The notes: generated from the sequence alone by a model not told the origin. 64,000 nt of DNA from Dactylellina haptotyla (GCA_031310005.1 CM062379.1:3162001-3226000); one strand, 5' to 3'; numbered from the stretch's first letter, positions 1 through 12,064 are shown. Program-made: numbers and translations.

Positions 1-659
1 TCACAGAGCCTCCTCCTCCTCTCTACTTCGCACACCCGACTATCAAATCTATCGCAAACGGTGACATAATCATAATCAAATACACAATCTCTGGACAATC
101 ACGATCCAGCCTCTCGAAGCCCGAGAAGACAAGAATACTGGCCAACCGGCTGGGAGGATTCTGCAGGCACGTGCGCGGGTCGGCGAATGATTGGCTGAGA
201 GAGGAGAAGCATTCCTGCGGGACATTTCTGCGACAGGCTACTCGCCCCCTCAAAACGCTGGTGGCCAGTCCTCGACAGGTACAAAACACACACTGCCGCT
301 GCACTCCGCGTTTCGTTTCCAAAAGTTTCCCACCGAACAAATTAAGAAACAACCGAGGAAAACGAGATAGAATAAAAGTCCTACGGGCCCGGCACCGTCT
401 TTGCAGCGTCGAATTCTCCCTCTTCTCTTTTTCCCTCTGTCATCGCGACCAGATAAACAGATAGCCCGACACCCAGACAGATCGTCTGCTCTTGCAACAC
501 AACACACCACACAACACACACACCGCACTCGACGTGCCACCAACCCCAAACGAGCATCGCGCCCTTCCGCAAACGGGCCCGGCAACAAGATACATCTCAA
601 CTTCGATATCAAATACGCCAAAATAAGAGAGAGAGAGCACAACGGAACAATAAACAAGC
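1..659 (+). promoter_or_regulatory. Promoter and 5' leader of the Sec2-domain gene
   Basis: Non-coding sequence upstream of the first supported start at 660. It is rich in short pyrimidine and CA runs (for example the CACA-rich stretch near 500-535), typical of leaders in filamentous ascomycetes. An inverted CCAAT box (ATTGG) is visible near 189. Open frames on either strand here have no protein-like composition. No RNA gene was seen. The transcription start cannot be fixed by eye. Confidence 0.45.
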
Positions 660-1800
660 ATGATTGCCGTAAAACCGGCCTTCCTCCCCTCCTCCGGCAC
701 CGCCATCCCCATCTCCGCTCTCCTCCAACGACGCTCCGGCTCGCCTGCCCGCTCCATCACCTCGAACTCCACCGCCCGTTCGTACTCGCCTCCAGCTCAC
801 CGACCCAAGATGCCCAGCACTTCCTCCTCCGCTTCCTCCATCGCCGAGTCGATACCTACAAGTGACTTTTGCATCTGCAAAAACTGTGGTATCGCCATCA
901 CCTTCGACTCCGAAGACGAGTTTCCCCGGGAAGCAAGGCTACGCATCGAAGAACTCGAACAGCAAGTAAAAGAGTTTAGCGTTCGTGCCGTCATGGCAGG
1001 TAAGCATCAGACCCCAGCACCTTTAGCCCGACTCTGCATGCAGAAACATATCTGCATACCCTTGCAAACCTTAGCACTCTGGTACCTGAACATCATCGAG
1101 CTAACATGCCAACCTTTCCCCAGCCGAACGACTCGCCCAGGCACAAAAGGAAATCATCGACCTTCGTCGAAAGTCCGAATCCGCCCTCTCGGCAGTCAAC
1201 GCGGCCTCCGCTGCCACCGCACCAGTAAATCTCACCCCTGAGCAGACACCCAAATCCCCGTCTACCTCGTCAACATATTCAGCTGCGGCTTTCAACCGCA
1301 CAAACGTCACCGCAACACTCCAAAGCACCTACAAAGCCTCCACCCAACGACTAAACCAGCTGTTCGCCTACCGAACTGGTCCACAGAATGGCACACTCCC
1401 ACCAACCACCGGAATGCCACCACCCGTCGAACGCCCGCCCACTCCACCCGAGCCCTTGAGCAGAGCATCATTGGACTCGCAACAACTGGACGACCTCTCC
1501 AACGCCCTATGCGAGGAACGCCGCGGACGGGAAATGGCAGAGAAGCAATTAGCCTCCGTCAAATCCGAACTCGAAGATCTCTCCGTCAACCTGTTCCAAC
1601 AAGCAAACGAAATGGTATCCGCGGAGAGGAAAGCGAGGGCCCGATTGGAAGAGAGAGTGCATGTTTTGGAGCGACGGGACCAGGAGAAGAGAGTGCGGCT
1701 CGAGAGGCTGGAGCAGGGCCTTGAGAGGATCGGACGGGTCAGAGGTATGCTCAACACAGCGACGATGAGCTCCAGCACAACACCGATTAAAGCGGCTTAA
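660..1800 (+). CDS. Sec2-domain (Rab guanine-exchange factor-like) coiled-coil protein
   Basis: Two exons, 660-999 and 1124-1800, join in phase to a 338-residue protein. The 124-nt intron has a GTAAGC donor, a CTAAC branch point and a CCCCAG acceptor. Residues about 1-70 are Ser/Pro-rich. A small cysteine cluster follows at 71, 73 and 76. A coiled coil begins near residue 90, and a long charged heptad region runs from about 230 to 325. This last part carries the LFQQANEMV-type signature of the Sec2p/Rabin GDP/GTP-exchange domain, where an antiparallel helical pair opens Rab GTPases of the Sec4/Rab8 class during exocytosis. The protein is much shorter than yeast Sec2 and lacks its long C-terminal tail, so it may be a second, smaller Sec2-domain paralogue. 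Sec2-type identity is fairly secure. The Rab partner is inferred. Confidence 0.8.
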
Positions 1801-2946
1801 ACGGAAATTTCAACAAATGGTTACACAAACAAACTACCAAATTGAATGCAGGTAGACGGGTTTTCGGGAAGACGAATTAGATGCAGCTGCAGTGGGGTGG
1901 GGAAGGCGGTACGGTAATCTGCAAGCCTTCCAGCTCTGCTGGCAACTCTAATTTTTTTATGTTCATGCGACATTACGAATCCGTTTCCTTTTTCCCGATT
2001 CCGGTTTTCCCTTGCATCTGCATCTGCATTCTCAACAGAAAACGCTCCAAAGAGTCACTGGACACGAACGGACCTTGCGTACAACAGCGCAATATTTGGA
2101 ACCGTAATTTTCCTTTAATTTTCTTTTGTTTATATTTTCTTTGTTTCTTCATTTCACGATACCCCTCGTTCACCGCAGGGTGGTGGACGAATTTTACGAC
2201 CCCAAAATTTTGATACCCTTATTATGACGACTATTTCCTGCTTTTTCTTGCATTTTTTCACCTTTGTCCTGAAGAACTAACGATCTTGTATGTTACTTTT
2301 TCCCGGGTTTTTCGGTTGAACAATCTGCATTCTACTGAGCACTTTAATGTATTTTATAATTTCTCTTGGATATATTCCTTTTTTTCACTGTGAAATCAAT
2401 TCATTTGAGAGTTTCTTTCCGGTTTAAACAATTTTCTTTCTCTACCTTTTTCGAATTTCGTGATTTAACCTAGATATCAGCTACGCTACTGTGTAATCAT
2501 TTCATTCCGAAATGAGGGTAATTTGAATAGCTTTATAAACTGCCGAGCCTCACGGAACCACGGATGATAGTTTAAATTCATAGCAACATCGTGATATACC
2601 CTTGAGGCTGAACGGGGAACAGAAAACGTCTCGCGAAATTTCTGAAATGGCCAATATTGAATCAAATCGTTACTAGTACACTCCAATAGAAAAAAAACTC
2701 ACGGTAAAAGAGACAACATAAAAAACAGAGAATCGATTGAAATAAACGCCAACACCCTCATGACATCATACATCTTCAGCTATCGTTACAAAGGCACCGA
2801 CCAAAACACCTTTCGCTGTTAAAAAAACAAAAGCTCCAAAAAGAGAGGGCCCAATTGCCAAACTGTACATAAAAAAAGATACCCGTATACCCATAATACA
2901 AACCGTCCGTAGACGTACCTAAAGTCTCATCCCGAAAAAGGTATCC
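1801..2946. other. Convergent intergenic region with two 3' ends
   Basis: About 1.15 kb between the stop codons of two convergent genes. It is AT-rich with many T-runs on the + side and A-runs toward 2690-2880, consistent with 3' UTRs and polyadenylation signals of both genes. I found no frame with coding character and no tRNA-like fold. Confidence 0.4.
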
Positions 2947-5179
2947 TCAGGACTCCGGCGGTCGTTTATCTACCGCCCGCCGAATCAGACTTTCAAACAG
3001 CATAATCTGCCGTTTACTCTCACTTAACCCCATCCCTTCCAACCCCTTTAGCTCCATCTCCAAATCTTCCGTGTTCCGCGTGGTCATCACCGAGCCTTCC
3101 TCCTCTTCCTCCCCTTCATCATCATACTCTTCATCACCCTCCCCTTCATCGTCAAACACATGATAGTTCTCGCCGGCAGCAACCGCAGCGGCATTCATCA
3201 CCCGCCGAGGGGCCGGGGATCCGTCTTCTAGACTGCTGATTCCGTTGGAAATCTCATTCCGCCATCTCGCTTTCCAGCGCTCCGCGGCCACAGACGCCGA
3301 CGAGTTCGGCGAGATAGTTTCGTAGGATACCACGGATCGAGACTTCCCGTGATGCATAAACGTCGACGGGATGGAGCTTCTTCGGCGGTTATGATTGTGT
3401 GCGTAGACAATTTGGTTCGCTGAGACCTCTTCGGTTTCTTCCTCTTCTTCGTCGGTTTGGAACCGTGTGCTTTCATCTTGTGCACGGGCTAGGGCTACGG
3501 CTGCTACTTTTTCCTCTTCAGCGAGCACGGCTTCCTGCTCTCGTTTGATCTCTTCTAGTGCTGCTAGTCGGATTCTTCGTAGCTCTCTGATGCTGGCGGT
3601 ATCACTCCATTCTATTGAACTGACGGATAGTGCCGATGTAGCAATGGATGATGTGCTGGATCCGACTTCTGAGGACGTATCATCGATGTCTCCGTCGACT
3701 TCATCTTCAGAGCTGTCACTATCACGGTGCTTAGCTTGGTTTGCGTGACCTGATATTCTGATCGGAGAGTTCGAGAACATGGCCCGACCCAGATCAATAT
3801 TCAGGTGGGAAGGTGGGGGTGGCGAGGGAGTAGCACTCCTCCTTCTCCGTTCTAAGGCGAATTGGGGAGGTGTGGCGCTGCTATCTCGTCGGGAACGTAA
3901 GACCAGGGAGGATTTTGAGCGGGTACTCGCGGATAAGGGGTGGGGTCTTGACGGCGTATCAGTGGGTGTGTATGGTCTGTTCCTGATGTTCGCGGGGGCG
4001 GTGTGTGTTGATTTCAAGGGCGGGCGTTTTTCCGGAGTGGTTTGGGTGGAGCGTGGTTTGTGACTCGAGATCGAGCCGTCGATCCCTGAGTTTTCGAGCC
4101 ACGCTTTCATAGCTGGTGTTGGTTCAGCTAAGGAGGGTCCGCTGGATGCGGTTTGGGACCTGTGAGGTCTGGTCGGAATATTGCTCGCTGGGTTCTCTGG
4201 GACCGTAGGGAGGTTGGCATTTGTGTCTTGAGATATTGTTGAGAGGGGCCGGCGGGGTGAGTGACTACTGGGATGTTCCGAGATCTTATCGGATATTTGA
4301 CGATTGGTGCGGCTATTCAAACGGCTCCAGATGTTGCTGACACGCTCGTTGACTCCGTGGATAAAATCTGACGGGATAGAGCTGATGTCTGATCCCGGAG
4401 CCAGCGGATTGGCAAGACGATCGGCAAGGTCTGGTTCTGTGATATCGAAATTCCGAGAAGGAGAGGACACTTCTGGGATGTAGTCTTCATGTATGATTGG
4501 CTTCGATGGCGTCTTCCTCACGATGGCCATACTCCTTCGAGGGGTGGGATTAGTCCCTCGGACTACAATCCTGTCCTCCTTCCGTCTCACATCGACGGCG
4601 TTATCTTTCCGTGGCGTCGCACGGACAGTGTGTTCACTCCCATCCATAGACAGCTCATCATCACCACGCCTTCGACTGCTAAAACTCGCTTTCCCCGGGC
4701 TGCCCGTGTCCCCCGCAATGACTCTTTGTTGGTAGTTACTGCCGCCTTTCTCGAGATGAGCTTTTCTTAGTTTGGCTACGCCCAAGAATATCCTCAAGAA
4801 ATCCCCAAGTGCCCGTTCGTCACGGTCACAGATCTTCTGGGGTTCCAAAAATGACAGGTCCATTTTGAGGATGTCATGGGCTATATGCCCGATGAGAACA
4901 CGTATGTTTCGGAGTTGGGAGTCTGGTGATAGATCTCGGGGTGTGGCATAGGCGAGTTTGATGCGGAAGAGCAGTTCGTAGAGGTCGAGGAGGAGAGAGG
5001 GCGTTATATCCGAGATGGAAGAGATAGGAGGGAGAGGGGTGGCAGCGAGGATGGAGTTGAGTTGCGGGATGACATCTAGTGCTATCTGTTAGTGGGGGGG
5101 TTGCAATAGATACTCGAGCCAGAACAGGCTTACTGTCACCAATCGCAGAGACATCGGAGAGGGCGACGAGGGACGGCAT
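2947..5179 (-). CDS. DUF5745/CEP95-like N-terminal domain protein, function unknown
   Basis: Exons 5134-5179 and 2947-5075 (minus strand) give 724 residues. The 58-nt intron has a GTAAGC donor and a CACTAG acceptor. Splicing restores a continuous helical N-terminal domain at about residues 17-115. Its pattern (LLLDLYELLF, then LRNIRVLIGHIAHDIL, then FLRIFLG) resembles the DUF5745 domain shared by fungal proteins and vertebrate CEP95, a calponin-homology-like fold found in centrosomal proteins. The remainder is low-complexity, Ser/Pro/Arg-rich. A predicted coiled coil lies near residues 520-560, followed by acidic clusters. Its 3' end faces the Sec2-type gene, and its promoter is shared with DOT1 across 1.6 kb. 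A spindle-pole or microtubule role is inference from the domain only. The family call rests on remembered pattern, not a search. Confidence 0.65.
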
Positions 5180-6812
5180 TCAATCATACTATGCGACCGC
5201 TGCGCAGGAAGTAGGTATAGTTGCAGTAGGTGATTTACGGCTAGTATTGCATTGTGGGTCTGAGCGTTTCAATACCGTCTGGGGACCGGGATGCTCGGTC
5301 GTTTGGCAGCGGTAGGGGGCGTGTGAGTGTCGTGTTGGAGGTGAGGTTGGCGATGTGGTTGATGTATTGGAATTGGCCGTGGGACTTCCAAAAGGAGAAG
5401 CGTGTTGTTGTGCTGCCTGCCGCACGGCGGGACGACACGCAACACATTCGACGCCGCATTCCCATCCCGCAGCATCTCAGCTCGCATTCTGACATCAGAT
5501 TTATATATTATGACACGATGGACATCGAATACATTGCATTCGTTTCTGCTGGTGGGCGGCCTGGCCTGACTGATAACGGCGGTGGGGCCTTTCCGGTAGC
5601 AGACTGCATCCCCTTACTGAAGCTCCAGCTAACACCTCTCACTAGCACGGAAGCGGCCGTGTTGTCGCAGCTCTCTCTTACCAGAATGCCCATCGGGAAG
5701 GCCGTCAAAGGGCGATTCTAAATATTAATTGCATATTAATATCTATTCATGTTCGCGGTACGGCATACGGTCTTCTTGGGCCAGAGAAGCCAGCAATTAC
5801 GCGTGGGTGTCGCTGCCACCGGCGTCCCCACTATGGCTCCTCTCTGAGCCAGCATTATGGCTTGTTTACGTGCCTCCCCCGGCTATCCGAACGTCCGTTT
5901 GGCGACATTGCATCGACAGGAATCAAACAGGGAGCTTTGACCCGGGTCGCAAAACCATGCTCCTGATGTGTGATATAAGGTTATAACGCCCCAAAACCAT
6001 CCTGCAGTCCCTACTCTCGCCCTGTTCACTCCTCTCTAACTGACAGACGCTTGTATATATGTAGACTCGCCGTTTTCTTGCTTGTGCTCCACAGTTCGGG
6101 TAGATATACTTCTCCTGTAACCTGCTCGTTCGGCCGACCAAGCTTTTTCCCACTCTCTTCCGTGACGGTGACGGCTTGACCAGCCCCAGCCCCAAGCTCG
6201 AGGATTGCGAGGTTGCCTCCCAAGGCTCAAGGCCTGACCGACAGACGTACCAGCCAGCCAGGCGAGGCGAAAACTCGAAAACCTTCTTGTGCTCAACTCT
6301 ATTTTCAGTCGACGTCGGTTTTTTCTCGAGTCATCCCACCCATCTCTTCCCTCTCTTCCCTCGCAGAAAAAACACACACATCCCTTATCTCGCCGCATCG
6401 TGATCTTTTCCTTACCCCTCGTCCATCCTTCCTTCAAGTTATGCGATTAGCAATACCGTCAGCGGAGTAGCGCCACCCGTGGTTTTTCTTCATTTTGATT
6501 TTGATTTTTACCCTGGGCAGCCATTTTACCGTTATCGTTCCAAAATTTCCCTACTCGATTTCCACCACCCATTCCCTTACATCATCCCATACTCGTTTTA
6601 GTCACACTATCACTTTTTTTTTTGCTTCCACTTTTCAACGGAACGAAGCTTTGAAACGTCCGGATACTCTACATCTTAGACCTGCAGCATCCCGATAGCA
6701 GATACCGTTCGGCACTATCTCGCTTCACTACCCACGCCTCTCTCTCTCCATTCCTGACGTCGTCTCTCACACCCCTTTTGGTTATTGTTTCCCCTCCCCG
6801 GCTTGGCCCATC
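5180..6812. promoter_or_regulatory. Divergent promoter region between the DUF5745 gene and DOT1
   Basis: About 1.6 kb separating two divergently transcribed start codons. The DOT1-proximal half (6300-6800) is strongly pyrimidine-rich with TTTTC/CTCTC runs, a usual leader signature in filamentous fungi. The longest open frame (5254-5721) lacks protein-like composition. No RNA gene recognised. Confidence 0.4.
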
Positions 6813-8734
6813 ATGTCGTTCTTCGCGCAGTTCCACCCCAAAGGGACGCAAATCACCAAAGTCTCCGAAACCCTAAAGGTCACCCGAACCGTCGTTCCTG
6901 CTGCCAAAGCCGCGAAACCGTCCCCCCCTCCTCGCGAATCCCGTTACGTCAGTTCCGCCTCCACCGCGACAAGCACGACCTCCAAGCCGATATCTCGGAA
7001 GCGCAAGCTGCAGTCGTCCCGCGCGGACACCCCAAACTCGACGGGTAGCGGCAGCCACAACAGTAACAGCAGCATCAGCAGCAGCACTTACTTCTCCGAC
7101 CTCCGTTCGTCCTCGTCGACACCGATCAAGAAGCAGAAGTCGCGAACGGCGCTCGCGAAACGTACCCCGGAACCTGAGAAATTATTGTCAAGTAGCGAAG
7201 ACGAGTCGGACGATGAGTCGTTCCTGTCGAACCGCCGGACGAGCCGGACGAGCCGGTCGCTCGAGTCCGATGTTACGATATACTCGGGGGAGAAGAGGGA
7301 CATGGTGAACCCGGACTCGTTCACGGACCGGGCGTTGAATATCGTGGACGCCAGGAGTATTGCGAACATTCAGTCCGGGGGATATAAGTTTCGTATGTTG
7401 TCCCTTCACCTTACATATTTGAGAGGTGTGTCTGGCTTGGAAACTAACACAATTTGTGATGTGACAGTATTCCCGCAAGACGAATCCCTCCCTACCGACG
7501 TCTCGGTCCACCATGTCGGCAGCCCTCTCACCGAGAAATACAGCCTGGTAATACCTGACGACCTGGATGAATTCCGCCCCATCGACGACATCGCCGCGAC
7601 GGTCGAGACCGTTGCGAAAACGCTTATGACGAAGGAACAATCGAAAGCCATTCTCGACGAGGAGAGCGGGATTCTGCGCCGTCTACAGCGTTTCAAGAAT
7701 ATGAAGAAACAGAGGGAGTATATGCGGGTTCTGAAGGAGTATAACGTGCTCATACGGGAGATGCGGAAGAATGGGACTATGAAGCGGAATATTGAGAATC
7801 TGGAGGTACTGCCTATTGCGCTGGTGGATTATATCTTGTTGCAGTGTTATCAGCGGGTGGTGTCGAAGGAGTCCAAGCTGGTCAAGGAGGATGAGAGTAC
7901 GTTATATTTCTATACCCTTTCGATTACATATACGTTTTTAAGGTGGGGAATGATCCGGCTAACTGGCCTATAGAAGCGTTCACGGATAATGTTTACGGCG
8001 AGCTATTGAGCCCACTTTTACGCAACATGTTCCAGAAAGCTGGCTTACGACCATCGTCTGTTTTTGTCGACCTGGGATCCGGGGTTGGTAATGCCGTGCT
8101 TCATGCCGCGCTGGAATATGGCTGTGAGAGCTGGGGTGTGGAGATGATGAACCGGGCGGCAAAGGTCGCAGAAGCACAAGTCAAAGAGTTCAGATCTCGA
8201 ACTAGGTCCGTAAACTTTCAATATATTTCAAAACTCTAATTCGCTAAAATGCTAACAATGGAATGAAAATTCTACAGGATCTGGGGTATCAATACTGGAA
8301 GTGTTACGCTCAAACATGCTTCTTTCTTCGACTGTCCTGAAATCGACGAGGCGATGAAGCGCGCTGATGTCCTCGTACGTATTTTCTTCGTCTTCTTCCT
8401 CTAGCATCCGGAGTCGCATCTAACAATGATTATGAAAATATTCTAGCTCGTCAACAACTTTGCGTTCCAAGCCAAGACCAACGACCGACTTGTTCTGAAA
8501 TTCCTCGATCTCAAGGATGGCACAAAGATCATATCACTCAAGCCGTTCGTTGAAGCAGGAAGGGTAATCAACGACCGAAACTGCGAAGATCCATTGAACA
8601 ACTTCCGAAGCGAGACGATCGAGGCCTACGGAGGTGGAAACGTAAGCTGGACGGATAGTAGTTTGAAATGGTATCTGACGACGGTTGACCGAGAGCCCGT
8701 GAGGAGATACTGGAGCCAACAACTTGGAAGATAA
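6813..8734 (+). CDS. DOT1: Histone H3-K79 methyltransferase Dot1
   Basis: Five exons, 6813-7392, 7468-7896, 7974-8205, 8278-8374 and 8447-8734, give 541 residues (yeast Dot1 is 582). All introns are 72-77 nt with clear CTAAC branch points. Residues 1-165 are a basic, Ser/Thr-rich tail that would bind nucleosomal DNA and the H4 tail. The SAM-dependent catalytic core follows. It shows the FTDNVYGEL loop, motif I DLGSGVGN at about 369-376, the GVEM acidic turn, and the NNFAF substrate/SAM loop at 449-453. All hallmark residues are present, so it is probably active. The enzyme mono-, di- and trimethylates H3K79 in the nucleosome core, acting in telomeric silencing, DNA-damage checkpoint and transcription, and is stimulated by H2B ubiquitylation. 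The start is the first ATG in frame after a pyrimidine-rich leader. Confidence 0.95.
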
Positions 8735-9433
8735 TTTCAGTTCTCTTCCAAGAGAGATGAGTTTCTGTTAGGATTTCAGCTGCAGCTTTTTTTTAACATT
8801 GGCATTTGTGGCAGCAAAGGCGGGTTTCGCTTTTTCCTTCTTTCGTTCTTCTTATACCCGCATCCAGCATTTCCCCGTCATATTTCGACTCTCTTCGGCG
8901 GTAAGCATCGTGGGGCTTTCTTTTCATATTTTGAGTTCACAGTACGCCTTTTTATTACTCCTTCATTTTCTTTTCCTCCGAAGCCTCCGGTTCACATTGT
9001 TGAGGGAGGCGATATACCCATGCCGACATTTCGTCCTTTTTTATATCTTGTTGCTTTTGGATGCACGGTTACCACCTCTACGACGCTCATGAGTTCAACC
9101 TTCTCTTTCCTTTTTCTATATGCTCCTTCATTTTCCTTTTCCGTGTTGAATGTCAAAGCTTGGATCTTTGATTAGCTCGATTTTCTCCCTGTCGTTTTCT
9201 TATATTCTGTAGGGTGGTTCATATATTTTGTAGAGTAGAATAGCGTTCCTGGTGTACTCTTTTCCTTTCTCTGCCTGCTGTGTGTATCTTTTGTTATTCT
9301 GTAGAGGAGAGGGTTGAGAGAGCTGAGATTGAGAAAGTTGTAGATGAGAAATCATTTGATCCTTTCGTCTTATAAGAACCTCCCGTGGTTGTAGTCGCAC
9401 TCGTAGTGGTATATTTATATATAATGTGGATGT
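8735..9433. other. Convergent intergenic region between DOT1 and ATG16
   Basis: About 700 bp of T-rich sequence on the DOT1 side, grading into the ATG16 3' UTR. No coding frame or structured RNA is evident. Confidence 0.4.
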
Positions 9434-10146
9434 TCAAGAGTATTTTGAATTGTTGTGCATGGCTTCGACTTCATTCTGCTTGAGGGCGACCCAGCGGGCT
9501 ATCAACTCCTCGTTCTCGCTTTTGAGGCGCATCTTGGCCTGTTCACCAATGTTGAGCTGGATGTTGAGGGCGATTATCTCGTCCTGCAGGTTCTCGATCA
9601 TCTTTCTGTTGAGCTTGGATTCCTCGTCGCGGGTTTTTAGCTTTTGTTCGACCTGGTAGCGGTCAGTGCGGACGCGGTCGAGTTCACGCAGGTTTGCGGA
9701 GGAGGTTTTCTGGAGCTGGGTGAGGGCCGTGGTTGCGGTTTGGAGTTGGGTTTGGAGGGTTGTGCGGTCACGTTGGGAGGTTTGGAGGTCGGAACGGAGG
9801 GTGGTGAGGGCTGTGTGGAGGACCTGGAGGTCGGTGGATTGGGGAGGGGGAGGGGCGGGAGATTTGTTCCTGGCGGGGGTGGAGGATGTTGTGGAGGATG
9901 TCTCGCCGAGGGCGTCGTTGGTAGATGGGGGAGCCGGGGCGGATGAGGGGGAGGAGAGGGCTGCGCGGTCAGCGAGGCGGGTGTCTGGAAGCAAAAGGTC
10001 AGCAGCCGGCGGCGATGGATGTGATGTTATATACGTGGACGGTAGCGATGCGTACACTCGTTGATGAGGGCGGCCTGGGCCTTCTCGCGGTCGTCCCGTT
10101 CGGCAAAGGCGGCGAGGAGATCGGTGCGCCAGCTGGCCCGGGCCAT
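9434..10146 (-). CDS. ATG16: Autophagy-related protein 16
   Basis: Two exons, 10056-10146 and 9434-9984, join in phase across a 71-nt intron (GTACGC donor, TTCCAG acceptor) into 213 residues, the usual size for filamentous-fungal Atg16. Splicing creates the N-terminal Atg5-binding helix (residues about 1-42), with Trp6 followed by an acidic/basic amphipathic run and the EYTRLADR motif across the junction. A Pro/Ser/Ala linker follows at about 45-90. A long dimerising coiled coil runs to the C terminus, ending in a RWVALKQNEVEAM signature. The protein bridges the Atg12-Atg5 conjugate, forming the E3-like complex that lipidates Atg8 at the phagophore. There is no WD40 domain, as expected for fungi. 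It shares a 670-bp promoter region with YPT7, which acts later in the same pathway (autophagosome-vacuole fusion). The pairing may be coincidental. Confidence 0.92.
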
Positions 10147-10817
10147 CGTCGTCTATTAGAGATGAGGATGGGGGTGGTGATGGAGGTGGAGGTGGTGATG
10201 AGGGCGGCGATGATGCGGGCGAGAGGAGGGGCGATGGGGAAGGAGCGGGTGCAGCAGAGCAGAGCAGAGCAGAACGGGCCCGGTCCAGCCCAGCCCAGTC
10301 CAGTCCGGTTGGGGAACGCAGCTGCCGTCATCGCCCACCGCCGCCCACCGCCACAGCAGAACAGCAGAGCAGCACAGGAAGCTGGTTTGGGCGGCCGTCA
10401 TCTGATAGCCCGCCCTCTCCGCTGCCGTTCCCTCTCCCTCCTCCTCCACCTCCTCCGCCCTCTTCATCTGCTCCCTCTCCCCCTCTCGCGAGTCTTCACT
10501 TTGGGACGTTCGTCGTCATCGTTATCGTTATCACCAAGATCCGATCCTTCTGCTCTGCTGTTCTGTGATTCTGCTGCAGGTGGTGCCAGCGTGCTCTGCT
10601 CGTTCTGCTCTGGCAAACATTCCCCAGCCACCGGCACAAGAGCTCTCTCTTCTTCTTCCTCTTCCCTTCTGCTCCTCACATTGATCACTACCTCCACCAC
10701 CACCACACCACCCCAATCCACCTTGTCGCCGTCGACAACTTCTGCTCCACCTCCACCCTTCCCCAAAGCGCCCTTCCGCTCTCTAGAGTCTCTCCCGAAG
10801 CTACAGCTCCGCCCAAC
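10147..10817. promoter_or_regulatory. Bidirectional promoter of ATG16 and YPT7
   Basis: 670 bp between divergent start codons. The ATG16-proximal part is GA-rich and includes short GCAGA/GTCCA direct repeats near 10255-10310. The YPT7-proximal part is CT-rich (10430-10800). No reliable factor sites can be named from sequence alone. Confidence 0.5.
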
Positions 10818-12064
10818 ATGTCCTCACGAAAGAAGGTCTTACTCAAGGTATGCCGTCCACCGTCTCCCTCCAACCGCAATCTCTCTTCTTTCTCTCTCTC
10901 TTTCTCTCTCTCTTGCATCCTCTCGCTCGGACGCACCCACCCAGGATCCAGACCTACCTCTCAGCAGGAAACAGTTCGCTCCTCTTTCCCCCAGCTGGCA
11001 TCCCTTCGAAGCATTGGATTCTCGCCACCCCGGAAAGAGGCAGCTTCTCTTTCCATGTTGTTGCAGGACAAATTGATTGATACTACCAAGAAAAACAAGA
11101 CATGATGCTTCCAAAATTTCTTTAGAAATCTACAGCGGGACTAACGTTTTCTTCCACTTGATTCGACTCTGCGCGAATTGCTTTTGGCTTTGTCACAAAA
11201 CCAATACAGAACAAGAATTCTGACTACAAGTTAAAGGTCATCATTCTAGGAGACAGTGGTGTAGGAAAGACATCGTTGATGAACCAATATGTAAGTTCGT
11301 CCTACCTCGGATCAAACCCCACCGGAATCTGCCCGTACAATAGCTCTAATCCCTCTCTTTCGAAACGATCAGGTCAACAAGAAATTCAGCGCAAGCTACA
11401 AGGCTACCATCGGTGCCGATTTCCTTACCAAAGAAGTCCTCGTGGACGATAGATTAGTCACCATGCAAGTGCGTATCCCCACCACCACTGCTACTTCCTC
11501 TCATACACGTAAAATCAGTATTTAACCTAATTTTTATCTTTATTTTTTAAACAAAATAGATTTGGGATACTGCCGGCCAAGAACGCTTCCAGTCCCTCGG
11601 CGTGGCCTTCTACCGCGGCGCCGACTGCTGCGTCCTCGTCTACGATGTCAACAACCAGAAATCCTTCGAGACGCTCGATTCCTGGCGCGATGAGTTCTTA
11701 ATACAAGCCTCGCCTCGAGATGCGGATTCCTTCCCGTTCGTGGTAATCGGCAACAAGATCGATGTGGGTGATAATAAGAGACTGGTGCCACAGAAGAGGG
11801 CGATGGCGTTCTGCCAAAGCAAAGGCAACCTGCCGTACTTTGAAACCAGTGCGAAGGAGGCCATCAACGTCGAGCAGGCTTTCGAAGGTGCGTTATATAA
11901 CAATAAGCTATTCGTCAGAGAGTAAAGAAATCTAATAGTTTTCTGTAGTGATTGCGAGACACGCTCTGGCCCAAGAAGAAGCCGAGGAATACACTGGCGA
12001 CTTTGGCTCGTCGACAATCGTTGATATCGGCGCCGACTCCGGGGACGATGGATGCGCCTGTTAA
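10818..12064 (+). CDS. YPT7: Rab7-family small GTPase Ypt7
   Basis: Five exons, 10818-10847, 11237-11290, 11373-11468, 11560-11887 and 11949-12064, give 207 residues. Exon 1 encodes only ten residues. G-box motifs are intact: P-loop GDSGVGKT at 15-22, switch I ATIGADF, WDTAGQE at 62-68, GNKID and ETSAK. The C terminus ends Cys-Ala-Cys, the double geranylgeranylation signal typical of Rab7. Ypt7 controls tethering and fusion at late endosomes and vacuoles by recruiting HOPS, and is needed for autophagosome-vacuole fusion. Intron 1 is 389 nt, about five times the local norm. It contains a second AG 27 nt upstream of the chosen acceptor that would add nine codons in frame. The chosen site gives the standard fungal Rab7 N terminus. 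Identity is essentially certain. Confidence 0.97.

Noticed and set aside
5254-5721. A 155-codon plus-strand frame between the DUF5745 gene and DOT1
   Set aside because: No protein-like composition or family resemblance. It lies in the divergent promoter region.
9666-11076. Long plus-strand frames across ATG16 and the YPT7 promoter, up to 383 codons
   Set aside because: They are shadows of the ATG16 coding strand and of GA/CT-rich promoter sequence, with repetitive Gly/Ser/Arg composition.
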